Assembly (NCBI RefSeq): GCF_038007465.1 | Contig: NZ_JBBOXF010000001.1 | Location: 4,475,001-4,539,000, forward strand | DNA from: Sporosarcina sp. FSL K6-1508 | GTDB lineage: Bacteria > Bacillota > Bacilli > Bacillales_A > Planococcaceae | DNA: 64,000 nt | Reading direction: 5' to 3' | Shown: piece by piece, positions 8,622 through 18,358 of the stretch | Numbering within the stretch: position 1 is the stretch's first letter | Layout of the letters: every line of letters starts with the position of its first letter | Translations under genes and position numbers: made by a program | The notes under the pieces: model-generated | What the model was told of the DNA's origin: nothing | The model's database searches: none | What the model saw: only the letters and a program-made list of their open reading frames with translations

Positions 8622-8647
8622 CGTCAAGATGATGAATCCCATTGAAT

Positions 8648-8676
8648 CCGCTACGGCGCTAGGGGATGCCTTAGCT
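8648..8676 (+). repeat. truncated hairpin repeat
   Basis: CCGCTACGGCGCTAGGGGATGCC matches one end of the repeat family (compare 38138 and the inverted copy at 4712-4808). The stem and the other end are missing. Confidence 0.6.
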
Positions 8677-8722
8677 ACAGAAGGCTTCCACTTCTAGTAA
8701 GTAGTGACGAGGAGGATTATTG

Positions 8723-10048
8723 ATGAAAGTACTAATAGTCGGGGCAATTGCGGGCGGATCCACTGTCGCTGCACAAATTAAACGCGCAGTTCCCGAATCT
8801 GAAATCACATTATTTGGCCGTGATCCTGTACTTGGATATGGTACATGCGGTATGCCCTACGTCATCGGTGGATTGATTGAAGACAAATGGCAATTAGTCG
8901 GTTCATCTCCCGAAAAGTTTAGCGAGCAACGTGGTATAACTGTTCAATTAATGCATGATGTTCTGTCAATTAATCGGGAAAATAAAACGATTGAAGTCCG
9001 CAATATGGAAACAGATCAAGTCTTTACAGAAACTTACGACAAACTAATTTTGTCGCCCGGCGGACTGGCACGTATACCCGACTTAAAAGGTCTTGCTGAC
9101 CTGCCATTATTTACATTAAAGAGTTTCAGGGAAATGGAAGAAATCATTGATTATATTGAACGTGAAAACCCGCAGTCATGCGCTGTTATCGGCGGCGGAT
9201 TCATAGGTATTGAACTTGCGGAAAACTTTATCCATAAAGGGATAAAAACAGCGGTTATAGAACGAAACGATCGTGTCATGACAATAATGGATCCAGAAAT
9301 CTCGGAAGTGCTCGGCAAGGAAATGAAGGACAACAAGGTCGAGTTCTATTTCGAGGATGCCATTGAACGCATTGAAGGCAAGCAATTGATCATGAAAAAT
9401 GGGCTGAACTTTGAAGTTGACTTTATCGCTTCCAGTATAGGAATCGATCCAGACACGCAACTTGCAAGTGAAGCCGGTTTACATATCGGACCGACGAAAG
9501 GGATTGTCGTCAACGACTATATGCAAACAAATGACCCTGACATCTATGCAATTGGTGATGCAGCAGAATGCAAAGATTGGTTTACCGCTAAACCCAAAAG
9601 CGTAAAACTTGCTTGGCATGCGCATCGGCAATCATTTATCGTCGCTTGCCATCTTGCCGGCAACCCCGTTAAAATGAACGGACTCCTTGGAACGTCAATT
9701 ACGAAACTATTTTCTCTGACAGCTGCTATGACTGGCCATTCGGCGAAAAGCTTAACAGAGGAAGGAATTGAATTTGCCACAGCCGTCTATGAAGGGCGAA
9801 CAAATGCAGGCTATTACCCTGACCATGGACATATTTTGCTGCGTGTCCATTATGCAAAAAAGTCCAGGCTCGTGCTGGGCGCACAAGCCGTCGGTGACAA
9901 AGGCGTCGACAAACGAATCGACGTCATTGCGACTGCAATCATGGGCAAAATGACTGTCGACGACCTGGCTGCCCTTGAGCTCGCCTATTCCCCAGCCTAT
10001 TCATCACCGAAAGATCCAGTTAATATGATTGGTTATAAAGCGAAATAA
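8723..10048 (+). CDS. cdr: CoA-disulfide reductase / FAD-dependent pyridine nucleotide-disulfide oxidoreductase
   Basis: 441 residues. An N-terminal FAD-binding fold (VLIVGAIAGGSTVAAQ), the redox cysteine in YGTCGMPYVIGG at about 39-50, an NAD(P)H-binding fold (VIGGGFIGIELAENF at about 155-169), the FAD motif IYAIGDAAE and a C-terminal dimerisation domain. A single active cysteine rather than a CxxxxC pair is the mark of CoADR and the related NADH oxidase/persulfide reductase enzymes. Such enzymes keep CoA reduced in organisms lacking glutathione. ATG 8723 is preferred to the TTG at 8720, with GAGGAGG 7 bases upstream. The exact substrate is not decidable from sequence. Confidence 0.85.
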   Translation: MKVLIVGAIAGGSTVAAQIKRAVPESEITLFGRDPVLGYGTCGMPYVIGGLIEDKWQLVGSSPEKFSEQRGITVQLMHDVLSINRENKTIEVRNMETDQVFTETYDKLILSPGGLARIPDLKGLADLPLFTLKSFREMEEIIDYIERENPQSCAVIGGGFIGIELAENFIHKGIKTAVIERNDRVMTIMDPEISEVLGKEMKDNKVEFYFEDAIERIEGKQLIMKNGLNFEVDFIASSIGIDPDTQLASEAGLHIGPTKGIVVNDYMQTNDPDIYAIGDAAECKDWFTAKPKSVKLAWHAHRQSFIVACHLAGNPVKMNGLLGTSITKLFSLTAAMTGHSAKSLTEEGIEFATAVYEGRTNAGYYPDHGHILLRVHYAKKSRLVLGAQAVGDKGVDKRIDVIATAIMGKMTVDDLAALELAYSPAYSSPKDPVNMIGYKAK

Positions 10049-10130
10049 GAAGAGCGCAAGCGCCTTGGTAGAGGGGCTGGAGCTAGACACTGCTCCAGGT
10101 TCAAAAACTTATACATTCTTTTCTACTAAC

Positions 10131-10171
10131 AAAAACACCAGATCGGCTAATTCGCCAATTCTGGTGTTTTC
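10131..10171. terminator. bidirectional terminator between convergent genes
   Basis: AAACACCAGA and TCTGGTGTTT flank an inner GGC/GCC pairing. A and T runs on both sides let it serve the reductase gene (+) and the GH13 gene (-). A fragment of the GAGCGCAAGCGCC repeat common in Bacillaceae lies just before it at about 10053-10100. Confidence 0.85.
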
Positions 10172-10175
10172 TGTC

Positions 10176-11627
10176 TTACTTCATTTCTGCTTTATTTTTT
10201 CTTTTTTGTCTTCCTTTTCTTAAAGCCAAAAACAGGAATCCAAAGAACAATACGTAGATAAGGATTGATGCGATTAAGTAAGGAGTATTGAATCCTTTAT
10301 CTTCATCTGCAATATAAATCTCTGCAACTTCACGTTCCAGTACTACACGGAAAACCCCGTCTTTCCCTTCCCGTACCAAATCACCATCGAGTACACCACG
10401 CAATTTTTTATTCTCACCGATCACTTCTTTCGGGATTTCTAAATTGGCTGTCCCTGTCGTATTATTAATCGCGATAATCCATGTTTCTTCATCATTTGAG
10501 CGCTTATACACTGTAAATCCGCCTTCATTATGCAACATTTCAAAATCGCCATTGCGGAATGCTTCGGATTCGTTACGTAATTTGTTGAGATCTCCGATGT
10601 ATTCAATTAGCTCCTCATCGATCTTGAAATTCAGGAGCGGATGACTTTCAGGCGCAGATTGACCATTCACTGCAATTTCAGTGCCATAAGGCATTATTGG
10701 CACACCCGGCATTGAAAATAGGGCAGCAATGGCAAGTTTCCATCGTGTCGGCGGGAACATTCTCGCTTCCACGATATCGTATGTGAAACGCGGTCCTGTT
10801 AATTCGTCGAATTGAATCAATTCTTTTTTCGTGTCATTTGAAAAAAGTGATAATGGTGATGAATCCCCATCATATTGCACAAATGAGGTTCTCAATGCGG
10901 ACATCTTGTCCAGTTTCGGAGCGGAATCGAAATCGGCATCGCTTTCTTCATTCGTCAAAACATAAGTACCTGGCTTTGCCTTTTTAACTGCCTGGATAAT
11001 TTCATTCAGAAATGCGGTGTCGATTTTGTCAATCTTCGTTAAACGGATTCCGTCTAACTTATACGTTTCCACGAAATCAACAACGGCTTCTTTTAACGCT
11101 TTTTGTGTGGCAGCGTCTGAATAATCCCAGTCAATTGTTCCCTCATCAGCAGGAACATTTTTCACAGTTCCCTCTTTCGCCCAGATATGATTCGCACTGA
11201 CGCCACCGAGTGGAAAATCAGCTATTACGGATAGTTCCTTTTTATGAATTTCTTTGATCATCCCGACAAATTCTTCATCGGTTCCAAAATTCGGTTCGAT
11301 TTTCGTATAATCAAGAACCTTACTTCCATCATACGATTCTGTTTCGAAAACCGGTCCAAGGGAAATTAGCGTAAAGCCCATTCTCATAATATGTTCTAAT
11401 CTTGTACCGATACCCGTGAAATCGCCGCCGTTGAAAGCAGTCAAGTCTTGCGTGTTCACTTCAAAATCATTATTACCGTCCCCATTATTATAACGATCGA
11501 CGAGCAAATCATATATACTTTCATCCTCTATTGTTCTTTTCGTTTCTGCAAAAACCCCTGCTGGAGATAGGGTAGTTATAAGTAGAAGAAAAGTACCAAT
11601 TAGTCCAAACCATTTTTTTGTCTTCAC
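10176..11627 (-). CDS. membrane-anchored GH13 (alpha-amylase-like) protein, probably catalytically degenerate
   Basis: 483 residues: signal peptide (1-27, cleavage after VFA), a GH13-type barrel (about 30-355), a beta-sandwich C-domain, and one membrane helix near 450-470 with a basic tail (RKGRQKRKNK). The protein is therefore anchored outside the cell. The catalytic motifs are eroded. The nucleophile motif normally GFRxD reads DGIRLT, with Thr for Asp; the NHD motif before PRF reads ELT. The possible acid Glu is kept in LTNEES. It starts with GTG behind AGGAGG. The fold assignment is secure. Loss of activity is inferred, so a carbohydrate-binding or structural role is possible. Confidence 0.82.
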   Translation of the reverse strand: MKTKKWFGLIGTFLLLITTLSPAGVFAETKRTIEDESIYDLLVDRYNNGDGNNDFEVNTQDLTAFNGGDFTGIGTRLEHIMRMGFTLISLGPVFETESYDGSKVLDYTKIEPNFGTDEEFVGMIKEIHKKELSVIADFPLGGVSANHIWAKEGTVKNVPADEGTIDWDYSDAATQKALKEAVVDFVETYKLDGIRLTKIDKIDTAFLNEIIQAVKKAKPGTYVLTNEESDADFDSAPKLDKMSALRTSFVQYDGDSSPLSLFSNDTKKELIQFDELTGPRFTYDIVEARMFPPTRWKLAIAALFSMPGVPIMPYGTEIAVNGQSAPESHPLLNFKIDEELIEYIGDLNKLRNESEAFRNGDFEMLHNEGGFTVYKRSNDEETWIIAINNTTGTANLEIPKEVIGENKKLRGVLDGDLVREGKDGVFRVVLEREVAEIYIADEDKGFNTPYLIASILIYVLFFGFLFLALRKGRQKRKNKAEMK

Positions 11628-11861
11628 AAAATTGCCTCCTCAAAACGAGCTGTCATCCGTCATTTTACCAAACAGCCTGACTTGCCGCCATTGTTTGCGC
11701 TAAAAATCTTACCCTTTGCAATGAAATAGGTCGATATTGTGAAATTGGAAACTGAACGGTGGTTTGATGAGCGTGTTCGACGGTCGATGTGGGACTGGAC
11801 AACAGATTGTTCAAACTATACGGCAACGACGCAAAACCCTACGACATCCCCTAATCAAAAA

Positions 11862-11900
11862 CAAAAAAACACCTGCCAGCACAATGTGCCAGCAAGTGTC
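11862..11900 (-). terminator. terminator of the yisL / small-peptide unit
   Basis: On the minus strand, ACACTTGCTGGCAC pairs with GTGCTGGCAGGTGT, followed by seven T's, directly after the stop of the 43-residue peptide gene. Confidence 0.9.
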
Positions 11901-12032
11901 TTATTCATCAAACGGTTCATCGTCTTCAACTGATGTCCGCTTTTTTCGGGAAAATAGGAAGACGGAAATAGCAAACAAACCCATTAACATCAAAATAACG
12001 ATAAGTAATAGCGGTCCGATACTAAATTCCAT
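11901..12032 (-). CDS. 43-residue single-pass membrane peptide
   Basis: Short gene starting MEFSIGPLLLIVILMLM, with one membrane helix (about 5-27), then SRKKR and an acidic tail ending DDEPFDE. GGAGGG lies 7 bases before the ATG and a strong terminator follows the stop, so expression is likely. It sits 24 bases downstream of yisL in the same direction. The topology rule (positive residues after the helix) predicts the tail is cytosolic. I do not recognise a family; small YtzI-like membrane peptides are similar in shape only. Confidence 0.72.
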   Translation of the reverse strand: MEFSIGPLLLIVILMLMGLFAISVFLFSRKKRTSVEDDEPFDE

Positions 12033-12056
12033 CTTCATTCCCTCCTGCATTCACTA

Positions 12057-12440
12057 TTAAGCGAACCAGTTAATGCCCATTGGCAACTTGAATCCGAGGA
12101 ACAGTGTCGCCAGTAGGAAAACGAAAAACAAGATCCAAAACATCTTGACGCTCTTGTTCTTTTTAGAACGAACAAGCACCATTTCCATCATACCAATCGT
12201 CACAAGACCCAATAGGAATTTGACACCGTAGAGTGCCCCGTCCATAGATGAGTATCTGAAGAATAGCAATGCGCCTGAAATCAGAATCAGCACATAGAAT
12301 AGACGGGCAACCATATGGAGAATCTTTCTGCCCTTAGACTCTGTGTCCATACTTGCAGCAACGAGGAATACAATAATTCCAACAACCCATGTGAAAATAT
12401 GGAAATGTGTAGTGTTTGATAAAACGTCCAAAGTAGTCAC
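12057..12440 (-). CDS. yisL: DUF1516 membrane protein YisL
   Basis: 127 residues with four membrane helices (about 14-29, 43-61, 70-86, 99-118). Its pattern HIFTWVVGIIVFLVA and LHMVARLFYVLILISG match B. subtilis YisL. It lies just downstream of yisK, as in B. subtilis, which supports the name. Molecular function is unknown. Confidence 0.88.
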   Translation of the reverse strand: MTTLDVLSNTTHFHIFTWVVGIIVFLVAASMDTESKGRKILHMVARLFYVLILISGALLFFRYSSMDGALYGVKFLLGLVTIGMMEMVLVRSKKNKSVKMFWILFFVFLLATLFLGFKLPMGINWFA

Positions 12441-12504
12441 CTCATTTAATTAGTAATACCAAATAATCGTATCACAATTGACTAATTCGCAAAAGGAAAA
12501 CTAC

Positions 12505-13404
12505 TCACACAAACTTGTTTACAAGAGTTCCTATACCTTCAATGGACACTTTTACCGTGTCGCCTTTTTTCAAAAATGTTGGCGGAGTCATTCCTTTTCC
12601 GACACCAGCAGGAGTGCCCGTTAGTATGACATCACCTGGTTCGAGCGTTACATACCTTGATATGTCAGCAATCAGTTCGTCGATTTTAAAAATCATCGAT
12701 TCTGTATTGCCGTTCTGTCTTACTTCATCGTTCACTTTTGTCACAATTGATAAATTATGTGCATTTGGTATTTCATTTTTCGTCACGATATAGGGCCCCA
12801 TTGGACATGATCCATCGAGACTTTTCCCTAGGAAGAATTGACCGTGCGCTGCTTGCACATCACGTGCCGTTACATCATTTGCGATTGTGTAGCCGAAAAC
12901 GTAATCATAGGCCAGCTGTTTCGGGATGTTGCGTCCTCCCTTGCTAATGACAACCGCAAGTTCTCCTTCGTAATCGAGGCTTTCTGTTATATCGGCATGG
13001 ACGGAAATGTCTTGTTCGTCCGCTGCGATGGCAGTCGGTGATTTCGTGAAGATCATCAGTTTTACTGGAGGTGCAGCTGCGCCCATTTCCGCGGCATGAT
13101 CTGCGTAGTTCTTGCCCACACACAGGATGTTTTTCGGCGTTCTAGGAATTGGAGAAAGCCACTCAATGGCACTAAACGCATATTTGAAGCGCTCTGAATC
13201 ATCTGCAGCACGTGCTTGCTCCGCAAGCTTCCGTACCTTTTCAACAAAATCCAGACCAGATGCAATACCTTCCGTAATTGTTTGCGGAAATTCCGTATCG
13301 CCGTAGGCTTCGGCAATCGCCAACATATCCCAAACTGCTTCTTCTTTCTTCACTTTTGGACCAAATAACGTCCTGCCTTCGTAACGGAACGATAGTAATT
13401 TCAT
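12505..13404 (-). CDS. yisK: fumarylacetoacetate hydrolase family protein YisK
   Basis: 299 residues: an N-terminal cap (1-95) and an FAH domain with LCVGKNYADHAAEMG at about 93-107, the metal-binding acidic residues in DYEGELAVVI at about 144-153, the NDVTARD loop, and GTPAGVGKG near 263. B. subtilis YisK is an FAH-type oxaloacetate decarboxylase also linked to cell shape. It lies upstream of yisL in the same direction. Substrate choice is inferred from orthology only. Confidence 0.9.
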   Translation of the reverse strand: MKLLSFRYEGRTLFGPKVKKEEAVWDMLAIAEAYGDTEFPQTITEGIASGLDFVEKVRKLAEQARAADDSERFKYAFSAIEWLSPIPRTPKNILCVGKNYADHAAEMGAAAPPVKLMIFTKSPTAIAADEQDISVHADITESLDYEGELAVVISKGGRNIPKQLAYDYVFGYTIANDVTARDVQAAHGQFFLGKSLDGSCPMGPYIVTKNEIPNAHNLSIVTKVNDEVRQNGNTESMIFKIDELIADISRYVTLEPGDVILTGTPAGVGKGMTPPTFLKKGDTVKVSIEGIGTLVNKFV

Positions 13405-13448
13405 TTGCTAGCCCATCCCTTCATTAGTAAAAATCCTTATTCTAATTA

Positions 13449-14642
13449 CTACGACAAACGTCGACTCTTTCCCTCTTTATCTGATAAATTCTTTCCATAT
13501 GTCCCTTTTCGCCATAGCCATTCAATTGGCCCCATACGGAATTTAGACAGCCAGAATTCTGCAAAAATAACTTGGATGGCAAATACGCCGACTGCAATTC
13601 CTACGCCTGTCGCCAAATCGACTTTGCCGTACATGCCGAAACCATAGGCGTAAAAAATAAGCGTGCCTACGATGGATTGTGTAATATACGTCGTCAACGA
13701 CATGCGTCCCACTTTTGAAAAAGGACGGAATAGCATGCGAGCGAACGGCAGTTGATAGAGTAAGAGCAGTAGACCCATATAACCGACCGCCAAGACTGGT
13801 CCACCAAATTGCGTTTGCAAAAGGATTGCATCCGATGATGGGTCTCCGCTATGCGGTGCAGCTTTCATCCATATACCAGCAATCAGTGCAAGGACTGTTA
13901 CGATCGCAATTCCAACTTTCAGTTCCGCGGCCCGCTCAATCACTTTCCATTTAGACAGCCCTGCGCCAATCATAATCAGCGGCAAGACAACGAAAACTGC
14001 TAGCAACGATCCCGTCAATCCGTAAGTTAGCCATTCAAAAAAGCGGAAACTGAATATCTCACCATAACTGCCATAGGCATATGCTTCAATCGACCGTTCA
14101 ATCTGGTGAATATCCGCATACCCTTCCATCATTGCATCCGGACGCAATTTGTTCAGATAATATACACCCGCGTAAATGATTCCCGATGGTATTACATACA
14201 TAATTGTTGCAAGAGGAAGCAGCCATTTCTTAGGAATCCGGACAAACGCAATCATCGCGAAGCCCATTAGCGCGTAAGTGAACAAGATGTCCCCCATCCA
14301 GATGAACAGGGCATGAAGCAACCCGAATACGAGCAAAATGCCCATACGACGTGCCATGACTGGAGCAAATTGTAGCTTGTTTGCAATTGTTTTTTCATAT
14401 TGCATATTCAAGCCATAACCGAACAGAATTGCGAAAATCGGATAAAAACTCGCTTCCACAAAGATGTCAATCCTTTTAAATATGGTTGCATCCCCATCTT
14501 TGAACCATGTATATGGATCCATATACAGATAGGGTGATAGGAAAAGTAACATATTAGCTATGAATATCCCGAGCAATGCAACTCCCCGTAGCATATCAAG
14601 CGCTTCAATGCGATCTCCAAGTGTCGTCGGTGTTAATTTCAA
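13449..14642 (-). CDS. DUF418 family membrane protein
   Basis: 397 residues with about eight to ten membrane helices. The N-terminus RIEALDMLRGVALLGIFIANM is the DUF418/YeiB signature and the C-terminal half carries the DUF418 domain (FRPFSKVGRMSLTTYITQS at about 310-328). Members are proposed transporters of unknown substrate. It starts only 2 bases after the addA stop on the same strand, so it is probably the last gene of an addB-addA-DUF418 transcript. Confidence 0.87.
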   Translation of the reverse strand: MKLTPTTLGDRIEALDMLRGVALLGIFIANMLLFLSPYLYMDPYTWFKDGDATIFKRIDIFVEASFYPIFAILFGYGLNMQYEKTIANKLQFAPVMARRMGILLVFGLLHALFIWMGDILFTYALMGFAMIAFVRIPKKWLLPLATIMYVIPSGIIYAGVYYLNKLRPDAMMEGYADIHQIERSIEAYAYGSYGEIFSFRFFEWLTYGLTGSLLAVFVVLPLIMIGAGLSKWKVIERAAELKVGIAIVTVLALIAGIWMKAAPHSGDPSSDAILLQTQFGGPVLAVGYMGLLLLLYQLPFARMLFRPFSKVGRMSLTTYITQSIVGTLIFYAYGFGMYGKVDLATGVGIAVGVFAIQVIFAEFWLSKFRMGPIEWLWRKGTYGKNLSDKEGKSRRLS

Positions 14643-14644
14643 TT

Positions 14645-17600
14645 TTATTCCCCCTGAATGTACACGGTCCTTTCTCCGTCAAATAAATAAAGGACCATCT
14701 CTTTAATTTCAATTTTCATAATTTCTTCAAGCGCTTTCTTATATAAATTCAACTGAATGCTGTACCGCTTGTCCATTTCAATGTCGACTTCTTCATCTGA
14801 ACCATAACGGCCACGAACGCAATCCGTTTTATAATCTAGCAGCACCCAGCCATCCTGTTCTTCGAATAAACAATCCGCGATTCCTTGTAATATTTGATAA
14901 TCGCCTTCATTGTCATCAAGTGCATAGGTAAACGGCAGCTCACGTGATACATGCTCAGCTTTCATCAGACGTTGAGCAATAGTTGTCTCAAAGAAACGTG
15001 CAACAGCATTTGCATCGACAGCGGTCGCCTCGTCTGCAGTAAGCAACTGGCGGTCAGTCAACTCAATTATAAGCTTTTCCACGTCAGGTACGCTGCTTTC
15101 TTTCCGGATATCAATATGTTGCATAATCGTATGCATCGCCGTCCCAACTTCCGCCGCGGACAATGCCCGCGATTGCATGAAGACCGGCCGGTTATGAAGA
15201 TAAGCAGTACTTACATCCGCATTTGTTGACACCGAGAAGTCATCTTCCGCCTGCTGTTCAAGAATCGCCAACCGTTTCAACTCGCTGACCGTCTGCTTAG
15301 AGCGTTTGGTCACTGAAGAAAGATATGGATAGGTTGCGTCGAACCGGCGTTTCACTTCCAGTAACATGGTTCCATCCACTTCTTCGATTGGAACTATATC
15401 GACCGGTGCCTCCGCTTCCTCCTCTATACCCTCAATCGTAGTAAACAAAGCGGATACGGGCAATGCATCAATCTGCCAAACAGAAGGATCGATTACGGTC
15501 TCTCCTCCCTGCATGCTACCGAACTTTTCGAACGCCTGATGCCTTGCTACAGCTGGCCCAAGCCAGTCTAAATAGCCATTTGCTCGTGACCTCGTGTATT
15601 CGGGCAACATTAATTCCGGATCAACCAGTTGTGCGTCCTGCCATTTCACAATCGATTTCTCAATGTCTTTCACAGATGCAATGATTTCGAGATGTTCCTT
15701 TGCCCGCGTCATTGCAACGTATAATACCCGCATCTCTTCCGCACGCATTTCAAGTTCTTTCTTTTCCTTCATTGCAAGAAACGGCAATGATGTATAGGTA
15801 ATCCTGTTATCTGGGTCAATCGCTTTCACTGCCAGCCCAAAATGCTGGTCGAACAAATACGGCTCATTGAAATCCATCTTATTAAATTTCCGACCCGCCC
15901 CTGCGATAAAGACAAATGGAAACTCGAGTCCTTTCGACGAATGGATCGTCATGATGCGAACAACATTTTCCTTCTCAGTAAGTGAACGCGCGGCACCGAG
16001 GTCATCCCCGCGCTTACGCATGCGGTCCACAAAACGCAGAAAGCGGAACAGCCCACGGAACGAAGTCTTTTCATAATCAATCGCCCGGTCATGCAGCGCA
16101 CGAAGATTTGCCTGGCGCTGTTTGCCATTCGCCATCGCACCGACCATCTCATAATAATGGGTATCGGAATAGACTTGCCAGATCAATTCAGAGAGCGAAC
16201 CGCGCCGTGCCAGGTTTCGCCAGTCCTCGAACTGGTTGAAAAATCGCTGTAGTTTTTCCTGTGTCACAGCAGCGACACCTGCTCCGCCTGTTGTAACAAA
16301 ACGCTTTAATGCTTCAAAGAACGACTCATTTTTTCCAGCAAGCCGAACTTGCGCCAATTCATTTTCCGTCATGCCGATGAATGGGGCTCGAAGAACGGAT
16401 GCTAGCGGAATATCCTGATAGGGATTGTCGATGACACGCAATGTATTCAACATGATCATCACTTCAAGCGCATCGAAATATCCGCGCTTCAGCTCAGCGT
16501 ATATCGGAATACCCGCCAGCTTGAATTCCTCCGCAATTTCGCCTGACCATGTCATCGAACGCATCAAGATAACAATATCCCGGTATTCAAGCGGACGTTT
16601 TTCATCAGTAAATGCATCGGTTACTTCCGTCCCAGACGCAATCATCTCCTGGATTTTTTTAATCATGAACCGTGCTTCCGCCTGTGAACTTTTCAAGCTT
16701 TGCCCGGCAAGTTCTGTTACATCGTCTAGTTCTTGATCGTCTTCCTCTTCTTCATAAAGAAGTGTCAGTCCGGCAGTCACCGCTTTTTCCGGATAGTTCG
16801 CACCGTATTTCAGCGCCGCCGCATCGTCATAATCGATTTCTCCGACACGCGCGCCCATCACTTGTGAAAAGACGTAATTTGTCGCATCTAGCACTTCTTT
16901 ACGACTTCTGAAATTCGCATTCAAATCGATTTTCATGCCTTGATTGCCATCCGTTTCTGTAAATCGATTGTATTTGCCAAGAAACAGCATCGGTTCAGCA
17001 AGGCGGAATCGGTATATCGACTGTTTTACATCGCCGACCATGAACAGATTTCCGTCCCCTTCCCCGCCTCGCTTGACGAGTTGAATGATTGTCTCCTGTA
17101 GCATATTGACATCCTGGTATTCATCGACAAGCACTTCTGAAAAACGATTTTTGTAATCCATTGCAATATCAGAAGGCACAAGTTTCCCGTCCTGAGCATT
17201 CGATAAAATACGCAATGCATAATGCTCTAAATCCGAGAAATCGACAATGCAGCGGTCAATTTTCACTTGTTCAAAACGTCTGCCGAACTCGATGACCAAG
17301 TCAATGAGCGTATGCATCGTCGGCGCCATCAAGCGAATTTCCTCGAGCAAACGGGCTGGCGTTCTCGTAAAATAGGATTCTTTTAAGGTGTTCACAATTT
17401 TTTTTACCGTATCACGAAGTGCTTTCGCCCGTTTTGCAAGTTCTTCGTCACATGAATCTTTGCGGATCGTTCCTGCTTTTACCCATTTTAAAGAGCCGAA
17501 AAATTCGTAAGTCTGCTCCCATGTCCCATCCGTAATGCGGCGAATTGCTTCATCAATCCACATTAAATCTGCTTCAGCCGTGGCGGCAAGCGGTTCTGGT

Positions 17601-18358
17601 CCGTCAGGCATAAGGGTGATGCGTCTCATATCATTGGTTAACGCCGCTGCTTCTTCCAACGTATGACGAATTGCCGTTTTCAAAGGCTCAATAAATTCAA
17701 GTTCATCAATAGAAGCATTAGCACCAATTTCATATTGCATGGGAATTAAGCGCAGCCATTGCTCCGGAACCGGATGAACACGGGAATAATCATACAACCG
17801 ATCGATCAGCGTTTCGATAGACTGGTCGTTGCGATCCGACGTGAAACTGTCTGCCAGCCGGTACATCGCTTCGGGATTTTTGGCACTATATGCATCTTCA
17901 AGTACAGCCCCGATTGTATCATCACTTAACAACGCCGCTTCCGTGCTATCCGCAATCCGGAATCCCGGATCGATATCAATCAAATATGCATATTGCCGAA
18001 CGACATTCATACAGAATGAGTGCAACGTGGAAATCTGTGCTTTATTCAATAAATTCAGCTGCCTGCGCAAATGAACAGATTCCGGTCTTTCAGCAATCGC
18101 TTCTTCCAACGCTTCCGCCATCCGGTGCCGCATTTCTGCTGCAGATGCATTGGTAAATGTAACGACGAGAAGTTCGTCAACGTCGATGGGATTATTTTCA
18201 TCCAGCACTTTTTCAATCATCCGGGTGACCAATACTTTCGTTTTTCCTGATCCGGCAGCAGCGGAAACAAGAATATCTTTCCCTGTTGCCCAAATTGCTT
18301 TCCACTGGGAATCTGTAAATGTCAGTCCATCAGGTTTCACGGGTATGTTCATCATCAT
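14645..18358 (-). CDS. addA: ATP-dependent helicase/nuclease subunit A (AddA)
   Basis: 1237 residues, normal for AddA. This is the UvrD-like helicase and RecB-like nuclease subunit of AddAB, which resects double-strand breaks for recombination. Walker A is in VSAAAGSGKTKVLV near residues 31-44. The helicase motifs VDEYQDVN, GDVKQSIYRFR and MTIHSSKGLEFP follow. The C-terminal nuclease core includes LLDYKTD. The start at 18358 is set by AAGGAGGTGG 5-8 bases upstream. A longer frame to 18481 would lie wholly inside addB and is rejected. It overlaps the addB end by 29 bases, so translation is probably coupled. Confidence 0.96.
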   Translation of the reverse strand: MMMNIPVKPDGLTFTDSQWKAIWATGKDILVSAAAGSGKTKVLVTRMIEKVLDENNPIDVDELLVVTFTNASAAEMRHRMAEALEEAIAERPESVHLRRQLNLLNKAQISTLHSFCMNVVRQYAYLIDIDPGFRIADSTEAALLSDDTIGAVLEDAYSAKNPEAMYRLADSFTSDRNDQSIETLIDRLYDYSRVHPVPEQWLRLIPMQYEIGANASIDELEFIEPLKTAIRHTLEEAAALTNDMRRITLMPDGPEPLAATAEADLMWIDEAIRRITDGTWEQTYEFFGSLKWVKAGTIRKDSCDEELAKRAKALRDTVKKIVNTLKESYFTRTPARLLEEIRLMAPTMHTLIDLVIEFGRRFEQVKIDRCIVDFSDLEHYALRILSNAQDGKLVPSDIAMDYKNRFSEVLVDEYQDVNMLQETIIQLVKRGGEGDGNLFMVGDVKQSIYRFRLAEPMLFLGKYNRFTETDGNQGMKIDLNANFRSRKEVLDATNYVFSQVMGARVGEIDYDDAAALKYGANYPEKAVTAGLTLLYEEEEDDQELDDVTELAGQSLKSSQAEARFMIKKIQEMIASGTEVTDAFTDEKRPLEYRDIVILMRSMTWSGEIAEEFKLAGIPIYAELKRGYFDALEVMIMLNTLRVIDNPYQDIPLASVLRAPFIGMTENELAQVRLAGKNESFFEALKRFVTTGGAGVAAVTQEKLQRFFNQFEDWRNLARRGSLSELIWQVYSDTHYYEMVGAMANGKQRQANLRALHDRAIDYEKTSFRGLFRFLRFVDRMRKRGDDLGAARSLTEKENVVRIMTIHSSKGLEFPFVFIAGAGRKFNKMDFNEPYLFDQHFGLAVKAIDPDNRITYTSLPFLAMKEKKELEMRAEEMRVLYVAMTRAKEHLEIIASVKDIEKSIVKWQDAQLVDPELMLPEYTRSRANGYLDWLGPAVARHQAFEKFGSMQGGETVIDPSVWQIDALPVSALFTTIEGIEEEAEAPVDIVPIEEVDGTMLLEVKRRFDATYPYLSSVTKRSKQTVSELKRLAILEQQAEDDFSVSTNADVSTAYLHNRPVFMQSRALSAAEVGTAMHTIMQHIDIRKESSVPDVEKLIIELTDRQLLTADEATAVDANAVARFFETTIAQRLMKAEHVSRELPFTYALDDNEGDYQILQGIADCLFEEQDGWVLLDYKTDCVRGRYGSDEEVDIEMDKRYSIQLNLYKKALEEIMKIEIKEMVLYLFDGERTVYIQGE

